Positions 6,489-6,589 of a stretch of 6,589 nucleotides of DNA are shown here, in pieces (positions within the stretch are counted from its first letter, which is position 1; every line of letters begins with the position of its first letter). The notes beneath the pieces are model-generated. The model saw only the letters and a program-made list of their open reading frames with translations, ran no database searches and was not told where the DNA came from. This DNA comes from CAZZCS01 sp964652645 (GTDB taxonomy: Bacteria; Cloacimonadota; Cloacimonadia; Cloacimonadales; Cloacimonadaceae), in contig CAZZCS010000118.1 in assembly GCA_964652645.1 (NCBI GenBank), positions 1-6,589 of the forward strand. The letters are read 5' to 3'. A program made the position numbers and the translations under genes.

Positions 6489-6515
6489 GGCCGGATCTGA
6501 TCCGGCCTTTTTTTT
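6489..6515 (+). terminator. Rho-independent terminator of the hydrogenase gene
   Basis: The GC-rich stem GGCCGGAT (6489-6496) / ATCCGGCC (6500-6507) has a 3-base CTG loop. Eight uninterrupted T residues follow at 6508-6515. It begins 6 bases after the hydrogenase stop codon, so transcription should end here and no further gene is co-transcribed. Confidence 0.95.
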
Positions 6516-6538
6516 GGAGGCCCTTGGGACTCATAAAC

Positions 6539-6581
6539 CATCGGCGCAGCCGATACCTCGAAAGCATCGAAGATGCGATAC
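6539..6581. repeat. Two hairpin-forming units about 26 bp apart, possible REP-like element
   Basis: Two related units follow the terminator: CATCGgcgcagcCGATAC at 6539-6556 and CATCGaagatgCGATAC at 6565-6581. Each carries ATCG...CGAT dyad symmetry. The first extends to a 6-bp stem, ATCGGC (6540-6545) / GCCGAT (6549-6554). The second can instead form GCATC (6564-6568) / GATGC (6572-6576). The sequence ends at 6589, so more units may follow. An intergenic palindromic repeat family is plausible but unproven from two copies. Confidence 0.45.
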
Positions 6582-6589
6582 AGCCGGGC

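Overview
All recognisable genes in this 6.6 kb window lie on the + strand and look chromosomal. Three features suggest a strict or fermentative anaerobe of the Fibrobacterota-Chlorobiota-Bacteroidota (FCB) sphere. These are a CpI-like [FeFe] hydrogenase, a 29-residue COX24/mS38-type basic peptide of the form common in Bacteroidota, and an HU-family protein. Candidatus Cloacimonadota or a related lineage is my best guess from recalled family features. No 16S or other phylogenetic marker is present, so this is inference.

Layout: (1) Positions 1-340 are non-coding. They hold an 18-bp tandem repeat (27-80), then an 8-bp tandem repeat that is nearly G-free on the + strand (81-166), then a putative leader. 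(2) Positions 341-3154 encode a soluble hybrid sensor histidine kinase (PAS-GAF-PAS-PAS-HisKA-HATPase-REC). Its stop codon directly abuts the start of a metallo-beta-lactamase-fold hydrolase (3155-4093), so the two form a translationally coupled pair. (3) Positions 4150-4543 hold an HU-family gene and a tiny gene for a very basic COX24/mS38-like peptide, ending at a strong 13-bp hairpin (4566-4596). (4) After a leader of about 140 nt with its own small repeats, 4737-6482 encodes a 581-residue [FeFe] hydrogenase with the full F-cluster chain and all H-cluster motifs. A clean rho-independent terminator follows (6489-6515). (5) The last 75 nt carry two hairpin-forming units about 26 bp apart, possibly the start of a repeat cluster cut by the window edge.

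Functionally these look like three separate transcription units: a signalling pair, a nucleoid/ribosome-associated pair, and a hydrogen-metabolism monocistron. Nothing in the sequence directly links the kinase to the hydrogenase. No mobile element, CRISPR array, tRNA or rRNA was seen. I did not find a clear new biological system. The most notable items are the overlooked 29-aa gene, the kinase/hydrolase coupling, and the repeat structures at both ends.
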